In this document: positions 53,915 through 61,689 of the stretch, piece by piece
Layout: every line of letters begins with the position of its first letter
Position numbering within the stretch: the first letter of the stretch is position 1
NCBI GenBank assembly: GCA_030824965.1
Contig: JAPJQV010000001.1
Location: 372,001-436,000 of the forward strand
Direction of reading: 5' to 3'
Origin: Micavibrio sp.
GTDB taxonomy: Bacteria; Pseudomonadota; Alphaproteobacteria; Micavibrionales; Micavibrionaceae
Length of the DNA stretch: 64,000 nucleotides
Notes under the pieces: model-generated
What the model was told of the DNA's origin: nothing
The model's database searches: none
Seen by the model: only the letters and a program-made list of their open reading frames with translations
Position numbers and translations under genes: made by a program

Positions 53915-53936
53915 TCAAAAAATCATTCATCATATA
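53915..53936. repeat. Left copy of a 22-bp direct repeat (relic of the dapB tail)
   Basis: Matches 54322-54343 at 20 of 22 positions, in the same orientation. On the minus strand it encodes MNDFL-like residues and a nearby stop, corresponding to the last codons of dapB (MDDFLSIL). The two copies flank the GIY-YIG unit. Confidence 0.6.
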
Positions 53937-53940
53937 CAGT

Positions 53941-53972
53941 CTTGTCATGCCCGCCTTGAGCGGGCATCCAGA
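53941..53972 (+). repeat. Left 32-bp terminal inverted repeat (REP-like)
   Basis: Starts CTTGTCATGCCCGCC and ends CGGGCATCCAGA. Inner stem ATGCCCGC (53947-53954) pairs with GCGGGCAT (53960-53967) around a five-base loop. Its reverse complement matches 54279-54310 at 31 of 32 bases. Confidence 0.85.
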
Positions 53973-53981
53973 CAGTATAAT

Positions 53982-54272
53982 TTAACCGCAAATTTCTTCG
54001 AATAAATCACACCATTCCTTATTTTTTTTCTCGATTAATTCCAGTTTCCATTTTCTATCCCATTTTTTCAATCGCTTTTCGCGTCGGATAGCGTGTTCGA
54101 TGCTATTATGCATTTCGTAGTATACTAGATTTTTGACGTGGTGGTTTTGAGTAAATCCTTCAATTAAACCACTTTTATGCTCAGATACTCTTTTGAGTAA
54201 ATCAGATGTAACGCCAACATATAATGTACCATTTCGTTTACTAGCCATTATATAAACAAAGTAGTCGTTCAT
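53982..54272 (-). CDS. Small GIY-YIG endonuclease family protein
   Basis: A 96-residue stand-alone GIY-YIG domain. The signature VYIMASKRNGTLYVGVT carries the two conserved segments, followed by the catalytic Arg (LLKRVSEHKSG), and Glu further on in EHAIRREKRLKKWDR, the usual order of this small nuclease (YhbQ/URI-like) group. Members are structure-specific or site-specific nucleases, some in mobile introns. The gene fills the interior of a unit bounded by REP-like inverted repeats, which suggests a role in moving the unit; inference only. Confidence 0.88.
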   Translation of the reverse strand: MNDYFVYIMASKRNGTLYVGVTSDLLKRVSEHKSGLIEGFTQNHHVKNLVYYEMHNSIEHAIRREKRLKKWDRKWKLELIEKKNKEWCDLFEEICG

Positions 54273-54278
54273 ATTATT

Positions 54279-54310
54279 TCTGGATGCCCGCGCAAGGCGG
54301 GCATGACAAG
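54279..54310 (-). repeat. Right 32-bp terminal inverted repeat (REP-like)
   Basis: Reads TCTGGATGCCCGCG on the plus strand and ends GGGCATGACAAG. Inner stem ATGCCCGC (54284-54291) pairs with GCGGGCAT (54297-54304). It abuts the dapB stop codon at 54311. Confidence 0.85.
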
Positions 54311-55042
54311 TTATAAAATACTCAAAAAATCATCCATCGTATAAAAACCCGGCTTTTGGTTAGCTAACCATTTAGCCGTTGTTATCGCGCCTTTGGCGAA
54401 TAATTTGCGGTCGGTGGCGCGGTGGGTTAGCTCGATACGCTCGCCTTCGCTGTAGAAATAAACCGTGTGTTCGCCGACCACATCGCCGCCGCGCATGACG
54501 GCGAAGCCGATATCGTCCGCTTTGCGTGCGCCGTCACGGTTGATGGATTTATGACTTTCAAAATCGATATTGCGCCCTTCGGCGGCCGCGCGACCTAATG
54601 CCAGCGCGGTGCCGGACGGTGCATCAACTTTATGCTTGTGATGGCTCTCGAGAATTTCAATCGCGTAATCATTGCCAAGAATGCTTGCTACTTTCTTGGT
54701 CAACTGGATCAGCAAATTAACGCCGAGGCTGGTATTTGCAGATAGCAGAATAGGGGCTTTGGCAGCAAAAGATTTCAATGTCTCTATCTGGTCAGAAGAC
54801 ATACCTGTCGTGCCGATCAAGAGTGCTTTTCCAAGTTTAGCGGCAAGTTCCGCATGTTTTAAAGATGCTTCTATGGAAGAAAAATCGATGACGATATCGG
54901 AAATTTCGAAAAGCTGCGCGGCGCTTAATTCGCTATCGCGGTCACAACCGCCGGATAAGGTCAGACCTTCGGAAGATTCAACTTCCCTGCTTAAAAGCTG
55001 GCCCATGCGGCCTTTACATCCGGCTATTCCTACTTTGATCAT
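54311..55042 (-). CDS. dapB: 4-hydroxy-tetrahydrodipicolinate reductase
   Basis: NAD(P)H-dependent step in lysine and diaminopimelate synthesis. The 243-residue protein has the Rossmann motif GIAGCKGRMGQLL at 5-17, the loop GTTGM, and the catalytic ESHHKHKVDAPSGTAL block. Its last residues (MDDFLSIL) have a degraded second copy about 400 bases downstream across the GIY-YIG unit. The start has no Shine-Dalgarno sequence; a TATAAC box is six bases upstream. Confidence 0.96.
   Translation of the reverse strand: MIKVGIAGCKGRMGQLLSREVESSEGLTLSGGCDRDSELSAAQLFEISDIVIDFSSIEASLKHAELAAKLGKALLIGTTGMSSDQIETLKSFAAKAPILLSANTSLGVNLLIQLTKKVASILGNDYAIEILESHHKHKVDAPSGTALALGRAAAEGRNIDFESHKSINRDGARKADDIGFAVMRGGDVVGEHTVYFYSEGERIELTHRATDRKLFAKGAITTAKWLANQKPGFYTMDDFLSIL
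54322..54343. repeat. Right copy of a 22-bp direct repeat (end of dapB)
   Basis: Lies within the last codons of dapB; matches 53915-53936 at 20 of 22 bases. Together they flank the GIY-YIG unit. Confidence 0.6.
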
Positions 55043-55047
55043 AATTT

Positions 55048-55056
55048 TGTTATAAT
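55048..55056 (+). promoter_or_regulatory. Overlapping divergent -10 elements
   Basis: On the plus strand TGTTATAAT is a perfect extended -10 that would start a transcript near 55063. On the minus strand the same bases give TATAAC (55049-55054), six bases before the dapB ATG, with TTGTTT at 55071-55076 as a possible -35. The two promoters would exclude each other. Confidence 0.45.
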
Positions 55057-55062
55057 GCTATC

Positions 55063-55207
55063 TAACTGAAAAACAAGGAAAAATTCTTTTTCTTGCATAG
55101 AGGAGTGTTTTTCGGGCAGTCTTTTGCCAACGAATAAAAAACAACGCGAGTTGGAACAGGATTTGGGACCAGATGAAAAGGCCGGCTCGGGGGAGACGGC
55201 CTTTTTT
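55063..55207 (+). ncRNA. Candidate small RNA
   Basis: A stretch of about 145 bases from the extended -10 at 55048-55056 to a strong terminator at 55176-55207. No convincing coding frame: the only longer one (TTG at 55124) runs through the terminator into dnaJ antisense. A GTG frame of 10 codons with a GAGGA box lies inside. Promoter and terminator spacing fit a small RNA; unproven. Confidence 0.3.
55176..55207. terminator. Bidirectional rho-independent terminator
   Basis: AAAAGGCCG and CGGCCTTTTTT form the stem around a 12-base loop. On the minus strand it follows the dnaJ stop within two bases and ends in TTTT; on the plus strand it ends the candidate small RNA with six T. Confidence 0.85.
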
Positions 55208-55208
55208 A

Positions 55209-56360
55209 TTATTCTTTTAAATCCTTCCACAAATCCTTCATCTTCGTCAGGAAGCTTTCGGATTCGGGCATGTGTTTCTTCCCGGATTTATCAAGCGCGA
55301 GAGACGCGTCAAGTTGCTTCATCAGGTCGATTTGTTTCTTATCCAGATTATGCGGGATCTCGACAAAGATCTCGATATACATGTCGCCGCGGGAAGATGA
55401 GCGCATAATGCTCATGCCTTTGCCTTTCAGGCGAAGCTGCTGGCCTGTTTGCGTACCCGGCGGAATTTTGATGCTGGTGCGGGCCCCTTCGATTGTCGGG
55501 ACATCGATGGAACCGCCAAGTGCGGCTGTCGTCATCGGCAAGGGCACGCGGCAATAAAGATTGGCCCCGTCGCGGCGGAAGAAATTATGCGGCTTGATGG
55601 CGATCAAAACATAAAGATCGCCTTTACCGCCGCCACGTAAGCCCGCTTCGCCTTCGCCCGTCAGGCGGATGCGGCGTCCGTCGTCGATACCGGCAGGGAT
55701 GTTGACGGAGATCGTTTTCTCGCCGCGCATGCGGCCTGCGCCGCCGCATTTCTTGCACGGATTTTTAATTACCGTGCCTGCGCCGTTACAAGTCGGGCAG
55801 GTGCGTTCGATGGTAAAGAAACCTTGCGTTGCGCGGACGCGACCCGAGCCGGAACAGGTGCCGCATTGTTCGGCGGATTGTCCGCCTTCCGCGCCGGAGC
55901 CTTTGCATTGATCGCAAGACTCGACAGTCGGAATTTTCATCTTGGCTTCTTTGCCTTTATAGGCGTCTTCCAAAGAGATCTCTAATGTGAACTGAACGTC
56001 CGATCCGCGCGTGGCTGCGTTCGGATTACGGCCACCGCCGCGACCGCCGCCGAACATATCTTCAAAAATATCCGAGAAAGCGGAGCCGAAGCCGGAATAA
56101 TCTCCACCGCCGCCGCCAAAACCTCCTCCGCCGCCGAACGGATTGCCGCCTTTGCCGAAACGGTCATAGGCCGCGCGTTTGTCAGGATCTTTAAGCGTAT
56201 CGTACGCTTCGTTGATTTCCTTGAACTTTTCTTCGGAAGCCTTGTTGTCTTTGTTGCGATCGGGGTGATGCTCCATCGCCAGTTTACGATAGGCTTTTTT
56301 AATCTCGTCGTCAGAGGCGGTTTTAGACACGCCAAGGGTTTTGTAATATTCGTCGGCCAT
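55209..56360 (-). CDS. dnaJ: Chaperone DnaJ
   Basis: Hsp40 co-chaperone that stimulates DnaK ATPase and delivers unfolded proteins. The 383-residue protein has the J domain (about 1-70) with HPD at 32-34, a Gly/Phe-rich linker (GGGGGFGGGGGDYSGFG), the zinc-finger region with four CxxCxGxG repeats, and the C-terminal substrate-binding domains. It is 98 bases downstream of dnaK, separated by a REP-like repeat. Confidence 0.97.
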   Translation of the reverse strand: MADEYYKTLGVSKTASDDEIKKAYRKLAMEHHPDRNKDNKASEEKFKEINEAYDTLKDPDKRAAYDRFGKGGNPFGGGGGFGGGGGDYSGFGSAFSDIFEDMFGGGRGGGRNPNAATRGSDVQFTLEISLEDAYKGKEAKMKIPTVESCDQCKGSGAEGGQSAEQCGTCSGSGRVRATQGFFTIERTCPTCNGAGTVIKNPCKKCGGAGRMRGEKTISVNIPAGIDDGRRIRLTGEGEAGLRGGGKGDLYVLIAIKPHNFFRRDGANLYCRVPLPMTTAALGGSIDVPTIEGARTSIKIPPGTQTGQQLRLKGKGMSIMRSSSRGDMYIEIFVEIPHNLDKKQIDLMKQLDASLALDKSGKKHMPESESFLTKMKDLWKDLKE

Positions 56361-56380
56361 AGCTCTTTATTAACCTCATT

Positions 56381-56438
56381 GTCATTCCCGCGAAAGCGCG
56401 AATCTCGATAGAGAGACCCCCGCTTGCGCGGGGGAAAC
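56381..56438. repeat. REP-like double palindrome between dnaK and dnaJ
   Basis: Two hairpins: GTCATTCCCGCG ... CGCGAATC (56381-56404) and CCCCCGC / GCGGGGG around TTGC (56417-56434). It shares the GTCAT ... ATC edges with the repeats at 32172 and 53941. In the dnaKJ transcript such hairpins could protect the upstream dnaK mRNA. Confidence 0.65.
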
Positions 56439-56458
56439 ATAAATCATTTATTGTCGGA

Positions 56459-58393
56459 TTAATTGACGGTTCTGTCGTTGTCTTTCAGATCGGTGAAATC
56501 TGCGTCGATGACATCGTCATTTGAAGCATGGCCGTCCGCTTTAGGTGCATCCGCAGATGCGCTATCGGCTTCGCCCGCAGCATTCTCTTGCGACTTTTTA
56601 TAGGCAGCTTCACCGATTTTCATGGCGACTTGCTGCAAAGCATTTGACTTGGCTTCGATATCGGAAACATCCTCGCCGTTCAATGCCTCTTTCAGATCGG
56701 CAATCGCTTTTTCCGCATCCGCTTTATCACCTGCCGGAACATCCGCGCCGAGATCGGCGATGGATTTTTCCGTCTGATGGATAACAGCTTCGGCCTGGTT
56801 CTTGGCTTCAACAACGGCGCGACGCTTTTTATCAGCATCTGCATTCGCTTCAGCGTCCTTAACCATTTTCTCGATATCGGCATCGGACAGACCGCCGGAA
56901 GCCTGAATACGGATATTCTGCTCCTTACCGGTTGCCTTGTCCTTCGCCGTCACATGGACGATACCGTTGGCATCGATGTCGAACGTAACCTCGATTTGCG
57001 GTACGCCGCGCGGAGCGGAAGGAATACCGACGAGATCGAACTGGCCGAGCATCTTGTTGTCAGCTGCCATTTCGCGCTCACCCTGGAATACACGGATCGT
57101 GACCGCGCCTTGATTGTCTTCAGCGGTAGAGAATGTCTGGGACTTCTTCGTCGGGATCGTCGTGTTGCGGTCGATCAAACGAGTGAACACACCGCCAAGC
57201 GTTTCGATACCGAGAGACAAAGGCGTAACGTCGAGAAGAAGAACGTCTTTAACGTCACCTTGCAAAACGCCGCCCTGAACCGCCGCGCCATCGGCAACGA
57301 CTTCATCAGGGTTTACGCCTTTATGCGGCTCTTTACCGAAGAAATCTTTTACCGTTTCGATGATTTTCGGCATACGCGTCATACCGCCGACCAGAACGAC
57401 TTCGTCGATCTCGGAAGGTTTCAGACCGGCATCTTTCAAAGCGGCTTTCATCGGCTCGATCGTGCGGCGAACCAGATCGTCCACGAGGCTTTCCAGCTTG
57501 GAGCGGGAAAGCTTAACGTTCAGGTGTTTAGGACCCGAAGCATCAGCCGTGATGAACGGCAGGTTCACTTCCGTCTGCGCGGTCGAAGACAATTCGATCT
57601 TCGCTTTTTCCGCCGCTTCTTTCAAACGTTGCAGGGCAAGCTTGTCGGAACGAAGATCGATACCTTGTTCGCGTTTGAACTCGTCTGCCAAAAAGTCGAT
57701 GATGCGCGCATCGAAATCTTCACCGCCGAGGAATGTATCGCCGTTAGTGGATTTAACTTCGAAAACGCCATCGCCGATTTCCAAAACGGAAACGTCGAAA
57801 GTACCACCGCCTAAGTCATAAACCGCAATTGTTCCGGATTTCTTTTTATCAAGACCATAGGCGAGGGCCGCCGCAGTAGGTTCGTTGATGATGCGAAGGA
57901 CTTCCAGTCCGGCGATACGTCCGGCATCTTTTGTCGCCTGACGCTGGGCATCGTTAAAGTAAGCCGGAACGGTGATAACAGCCTTATCGACAGTTGTACC
58001 AAGGAAGCTTTCCGCGGTTTCTTTCATTTTCTTGAGAACCATGGCGGACACCTGCGCCGGCGCCATTTTCTCGCCGTTGACTTCAACCCAAGCATCGCCA
58101 TTGTCGCCTTCGACGATGTGGAACGGGGCATGCTCGCGCATTTTCTGGACTTGCGGATCGTTGAAGCGGCGGCCAAGCAAACGCTTGATACCGAATAATG
58201 TATTTTCCGGATTGGTGACGGCCTGGCGTTTGGCCGGCTGGCCGACAATACGCTCACCGTCTTTTGTGAATGCGATCATCGAAGGGGTCGTGCGCGCACC
58301 TTCGGAGTTTTCTACAACTCTCGGCTCTTTACCATCCATGATGGCGACACAGGAGTTGGTTGTACCTAAATCGATACCGATAACTTTAGACAT
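56459..58393 (-). CDS. dnaK: Chaperone DnaK (Hsp70)
   Basis: Hsp70 chaperone, 644 residues. ATPase signatures IGIDLGTTNSCVA (residue 5 on), IAVYDLGGGTFDVSVLE, and VVLVGGMTRMPKI; the VLLLDVTPLSLGIE linker; a substrate-binding domain; and an acidic C-terminal tail (DDVIDADFTDLKD) for co-chaperone binding. A strong AGAGG box precedes the ATG, and a heat-shock promoter lies about 150 bases upstream. Confidence 0.98.
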   Translation of the reverse strand: MSKVIGIDLGTTNSCVAIMDGKEPRVVENSEGARTTPSMIAFTKDGERIVGQPAKRQAVTNPENTLFGIKRLLGRRFNDPQVQKMREHAPFHIVEGDNGDAWVEVNGEKMAPAQVSAMVLKKMKETAESFLGTTVDKAVITVPAYFNDAQRQATKDAGRIAGLEVLRIINEPTAAALAYGLDKKKSGTIAVYDLGGGTFDVSVLEIGDGVFEVKSTNGDTFLGGEDFDARIIDFLADEFKREQGIDLRSDKLALQRLKEAAEKAKIELSSTAQTEVNLPFITADASGPKHLNVKLSRSKLESLVDDLVRRTIEPMKAALKDAGLKPSEIDEVVLVGGMTRMPKIIETVKDFFGKEPHKGVNPDEVVADGAAVQGGVLQGDVKDVLLLDVTPLSLGIETLGGVFTRLIDRNTTIPTKKSQTFSTAEDNQGAVTIRVFQGEREMAADNKMLGQFDLVGIPSAPRGVPQIEVTFDIDANGIVHVTAKDKATGKEQNIRIQASGGLSDADIEKMVKDAEANADADKKRRAVVEAKNQAEAVIHQTEKSIADLGADVPAGDKADAEKAIADLKEALNGEDVSDIEAKSNALQQVAMKIGEAAYKKSQENAAGEADSASADAPKADGHASNDDVIDADFTDLKDNDRTVN

Positions 58394-58544
58394 ATTTAAC
58401 CTCTTGTATTAGTTGGCAAATTTCAAACGGCCCGACCATCGGCACCGCCCAAATTCCCTGTCAGGCTTTGGCAGCCATTCGAGGAGTATATATAAGGCAG
58501 GAGCTCTCAAAAGACACCCCTTTTTCGCCTATATCTACAAGATA

Positions 58545-58574
58545 TAAGATGGGATTTGTGTCCTAAAAAACAAG
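58545..58574 (-). promoter_or_regulatory. Sigma32 (RpoH) heat-shock promoter of dnaK
   Basis: On the minus strand CTTGTTT (58574-58568), a 14-base spacer and CCCATCTTA (58553-58545) match the sigma32 consensus CTTGAAA-N13/14-CCCCATNTA closely. It lies between grpE and dnaK, so dnaKJ can be induced independently of hrcA-grpE. Confidence 0.7.
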
Positions 58575-58592
58575 TGACTGCCTTAAAATATT

Positions 58593-59192
58593 TTAAGCGC
58601 TTGTATCCACGTTATGCGCCGTGCCGTCGCCTTTGGCAACGCCGACTTTTGCGGCGCGGAGCAGGCGGTCGTTCAGCACATAGCCGGCATCGACAAGCTG
58701 GATAATCATGCCGGACGGCTTGCCAGGAACGGGGGCTTCGAACATGACTTCGTGCAAATTCGGATTGAACGGTTCGTCCATCGGCTCGATTTTCTTGATG
58801 CCGTTTTTCTCGAAGACTTTCAGCATCGAACGCTCTGACGCTTCCAGTCCTTCGATGATAGCTTTGGATTTTGCATCTTCGCGCATTTCAGCAGGAATAT
58901 GTTCCAAAGCGCGGCGGAAATTATCGGCGACTTCAAGCAAATCCTTGGCAAAAGAAGCGACTGCGTATTTGCTGGCGTCTTCGCGTTCACGCTGGGAGCG
59001 TTTGCGCAGATTTTCCATCTCGGCAACAGTCCGCAGCAATTGGTCTTTTGTATGAAGAAAGGCGCCCTCAAGTTCTTTCAGCTTGCGCGTCGATTCATCA
59101 AGATCGGAATCAAGTTCTGCTTCGAGGGTCTCGATATTGTCCTCAAAGTTTTCGGTTTCTTCGGTTTCTTTTGGATTTGTATTGTCAGTCAT
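58593..59192 (-). CDS. grpE: Nucleotide exchange factor GrpE
   Basis: Exchanges ADP for ATP on DnaK. The 199-residue protein has an acidic N-terminus, a long coiled-coil (about 35-95, LKELEGAFLHTKDQLLRTVAEMENLRKR) and the C-terminal beta domain (FNPNLHEVMFEAPVPG, GYVLNDRLLRAAKVGVAK). It lies 40 bases after hrcA. An AT-rich perfect palindrome (CTTAAAATATTTTAAG) overlaps its stop. Confidence 0.95.
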   Translation of the reverse strand: MTDNTNPKETEETENFEDNIETLEAELDSDLDESTRKLKELEGAFLHTKDQLLRTVAEMENLRKRSQREREDASKYAVASFAKDLLEVADNFRRALEHIPAEMREDAKSKAIIEGLEASERSMLKVFEKNGIKKIEPMDEPFNPNLHEVMFEAPVPGKPSGMIIQLVDAGYVLNDRLLRAAKVGVAKGDGTAHNVDTSA

Positions 59193-59232
59193 GGGAGGAA
59201 ATTAGGAAAATATCCGGTAAAAAACAAGTCCC

Positions 59233-60312
59233 TTACTTAGGCGTGTTTTCTCCTAATAATCGCCCCATCACTTGAGAGGTAAAATCGACCATGGAAACAA
59301 TCCGGGCATAATTCAGGCGCATCGGGCCGATTACGCCGACTGCGCCGATAATGCGCCCGTCTTCGCTGCGATAGGGGGAGACGATGGTGGACCAGTTCGG
59401 TTTGTCGAAAAAGCGGTTTTCAGAGCCGATGAAGATTTGCACGCCATCGGCTTGTGATACGGAATCCAGCATCGACAGCATCGATTTTTCTTCTTCCAGC
59501 ATTGTTAAAAGCTGGCGCGCCTGTTCGAGTTTTTCCAGTTCGTTGACATCTTTCAAAAGATGCGACTGTCCTCGCACGATGATATTGCCGCCGTCAAAAG
59601 GCGTGACCGCCATGACAAGCCCGTCCTCGACGAGTTTTTTTGTTAGCTGATCGAGATTGGTCTGATGGTTGCGGATATCAAAAAGGATTTCTTCGCGTAC
59701 ATCCTGTAATAAGCGACCCGCCATGCGGTTGTTTAAATATTCGGTGGCTTGCACAAGAATGGAAGCGTCAAGATCAGGCGGGATGTCGATGATGCGGTTT
59801 TCAACGACACCGTCCTGCATAACGAGAATAACAAGAGCTTTGGCGCGTTCGATCTGGACGAATTGAATTTGGCGGATCGGCTTGTTCATTTTCGGCGCAA
59901 TCACCATCGCCGCCGCGCCGGTCAAGCCGGACAGCATCGTACTGGCTTTATCGTAAACCTCGGTCATCGAGCGGCCGGAAGCGGAACATTCTATTTCTAT
60001 CTTCCGTTTTTCATCTTTCGATAAACCGCCGATTTGCATGAGGCCGTCGACATAAAGACGCAAACCCGTTTGTGTCGGCAGACGCCCCGCCGATGTATGC
60101 GGCGAGAAAATAAATCCTAAATCTTCTAAATCCGCCATGACATTGCGGATAGTGGCGGGAGATAAGCCCGTCTCGATCCGGCGCGACAGGGTGCGCGAAC
60201 CCACAGGCTCCCCGGTCGTCAGAAATTCATCGACGATCAAACGAAATATATCGCGGGTACGGGAAGACAGGTCCATGTAAGATAATATAGGCGGTATAAA
60301 CCGTTCTGTCAT
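59233..60312 (-). CDS. hrcA: Heat-inducible transcription repressor HrcA
   Basis: Winged-helix repressor that binds CIRCE operators. The 359-residue protein has the N-terminal winged helix (GEPVGSRTLSRRIETGLSPATIRNVMADLEDLGF), a GAF-like middle and the dimerisation C-terminus (VGVIGPMRLNYARIVSMVDF). The ATG at 60276 is an alternative start. No CIRCE (TTAGCACTC-N9-GAGTGCTAA) is visible in the window, so its targets, probably groESL, lie elsewhere. Confidence 0.95.
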   Translation of the reverse strand: MTERFIPPILSYMDLSSRTRDIFRLIVDEFLTTGEPVGSRTLSRRIETGLSPATIRNVMADLEDLGFIFSPHTSAGRLPTQTGLRLYVDGLMQIGGLSKDEKRKIEIECSASGRSMTEVYDKASTMLSGLTGAAAMVIAPKMNKPIRQIQFVQIERAKALVILVMQDGVVENRIIDIPPDLDASILVQATEYLNNRMAGRLLQDVREEILFDIRNHQTNLDQLTKKLVEDGLVMAVTPFDGGNIIVRGQSHLLKDVNELEKLEQARQLLTMLEEEKSMLSMLDSVSQADGVQIFIGSENRFFDKPNWSTIVSPYRSEDGRIIGAVGVIGPMRLNYARIVSMVDFTSQVMGRLLGENTPK

Positions 60313-60369
60313 TGCATTTTCAAGGCTTGGACATTAAAAGAAATCATCACAAAATAAGGATTTAAGACT

Positions 60370-61089
60370 ATGACCCGCCCCTCAGGCCGCGCTGCAAACG
60401 AACTTCGCAAAATCGAGATTATAACGGACGTTTCCAAACATGCTGAAGGCTCCTGCATGGTAAAATTCGGCGATACACATGTTCTGTGCACGGCTTCCAT
60501 CGAAGAAAATGTACCGGGCTGGATGAAGAATAAAGGTTCGGGCTGGATGACGGCGGAATACGGTATGCTGCCGCGTTCGACGGATAAGCGCATGGACCGC
60601 GAAGCGGCGAAGGGAAAGCAGAGCGGCCGCACGCAGGAAATTCAGCGTTTGATCGGCCGCGCGCTTCGCGCCGCGATCAATATGGAGAAAATGGGTGAGC
60701 GTCAGATCAAGCTTGATTGCGATGTCATTCAGGCCGATGGCGGTACGCGTACGGCGGCGATTACAGGAAGTTTCGTCGCGGCGCATTTGGCGTTTCAGCA
60801 TCTGATGAATATCGGCCTTCTCAAAGAACTGCCGATCAAGGATACGGTATCCGCGATTTCATGCGGTATCTATAACGGCGTAGCGGTTCTCGATCTCGAT
60901 TATATCGAAGATTCCAATGCGGAAACCGATGCGAATTTCGTTTTAACTGGCGGTTGCGGCATTGTTGAAATTCAAGGGACGGCGGAGAAAGAGCCATTTA
61001 CCGAAGCGCAGCTTGGCGAATTAATGGCGCTGGCAAAAAAAGGCTGTCAGGAAATATCCGCTATTCAAAGAAAAGCATTGGGGCTTTAA
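60370..61089 (+). CDS. rph: Ribonuclease PH
   Basis: Phosphorolytic 3'-5' exoribonuclease that trims tRNA 3' ends. The 239-residue protein has the expected motifs EGSCMVKFGDTHVLCTAS, GWMTAEYGMLPRST, GRTQEIQRLIGRALRA and CDVIQADGGTRTAAITG. AAGGA precedes the start. It is divergent from hrcA and is followed directly by rdgB with no spacer. Confidence 0.97.
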   Translation: MTRPSGRAANELRKIEIITDVSKHAEGSCMVKFGDTHVLCTASIEENVPGWMKNKGSGWMTAEYGMLPRSTDKRMDREAAKGKQSGRTQEIQRLIGRALRAAINMEKMGERQIKLDCDVIQADGGTRTAAITGSFVAAHLAFQHLMNIGLLKELPIKDTVSAISCGIYNGVAVLDLDYIEDSNAETDANFVLTGGCGIVEIQGTAEKEPFTEAQLGELMALAKKGCQEISAIQRKALGL

Positions 61090-61689
61090 ATGAAATTCGA
61101 AGGCAAGAAGCTGGTCCTGGCTACGCATAACAAGGGCAAGATCGAAGAGATTAAAAATCTACTCAAGCCTTATGAGATCGAAATCTATTCCGCTGCCGAT
61201 ATGAATTTGCCGGAGCCGGATGAAACCGAAAATACCTTTATTGGCAATGCGACATTGAAAGCAAAAGCGGCCGCTGCTGTTACGGGGCTGCCTTGCCTGT
61301 CGGATGACAGCGGATTGTCGGTCAATGCCTTGAACGGCGATCCCGGTGTTTATTCCGCCGACTGGGCCGAAGAAGTGAAGGGCGGGCCGAGAGATTTTCA
61401 AAAGGCGATGAAACTCGTCCATGAAAAAATGGGCGATACGCTGGATAAAAGCGCCTATTTCACATCCGTTCTCGTGATCGCAAATCCTGATGGAACAATC
61501 ATGACAGCCGAAGGCCGTATCGATGGCGAGATTGTCTGGCCTGCGCGTGGCACGGGCGGGTTCGGTTATGACCCTATTTTTATGCCGCAAGGCGAGACGC
61601 GGACTTTCGGCGAAATGAAACTGGAAGAAAAGAAAAACTATTCCCACCGTGCGCGGGCATTCGCGCAGCTCTTAGAAAAATATTTTTAA
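61090..61689 (+). CDS. rdgB: XTP/dITP pyrophosphatase (RdgB/HAM1)
   Basis: House-cleaning nucleotidase removing dITP and XTP. The 199-residue protein shows THNKGKIEEI at the N-terminus, ENTFIGNATLKAKAAA, LSDDSGLSVNALNGDPGVYS and GFGYDPIF, the family's four blocks. It starts right after the rph stop and overlaps hemW by one base. Confidence 0.96.
   Translation: MKFEGKKLVLATHNKGKIEEIKNLLKPYEIEIYSAADMNLPEPDETENTFIGNATLKAKAAAAVTGLPCLSDDSGLSVNALNGDPGVYSADWAEEVKGGPRDFQKAMKLVHEKMGDTLDKSAYFTSVLVIANPDGTIMTAEGRIDGEIVWPARGTGGFGYDPIFMPQGETRTFGEMKLEEKKNYSHRARAFAQLLEKYF

Larger units (their letters stand above)
53941..54310. mobile_element. Putative GIY-YIG mobile unit with REP-like terminal inverted repeats
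   Basis: A 370-bp segment bounded by 32-bp inverted repeats that differ at one position, each itself a palindrome (ATGCCCGC / GCGGGCAT). It holds one gene, a GIY-YIG nuclease. The right repeat ends exactly at the base before the dapB stop codon, and a copy of the dapB tail lies on the left. Mobility is inferred from this structure. Confidence 0.55.

Noticed and set aside
55124..55408. A TTG-started plus-strand frame
   Set aside because: It runs through a strong terminator and then antisense to dnaJ.
56777..57814. A 345-codon plus-strand frame
   Set aside because: It is antisense to the highly conserved dnaK gene and shows no domain; long antisense frames are common opposite such genes.
60303..60369. 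A CIRCE operator between hrcA and rph
   Set aside because: No TTAGCACTC or GAGTGCTAA half-site is present.
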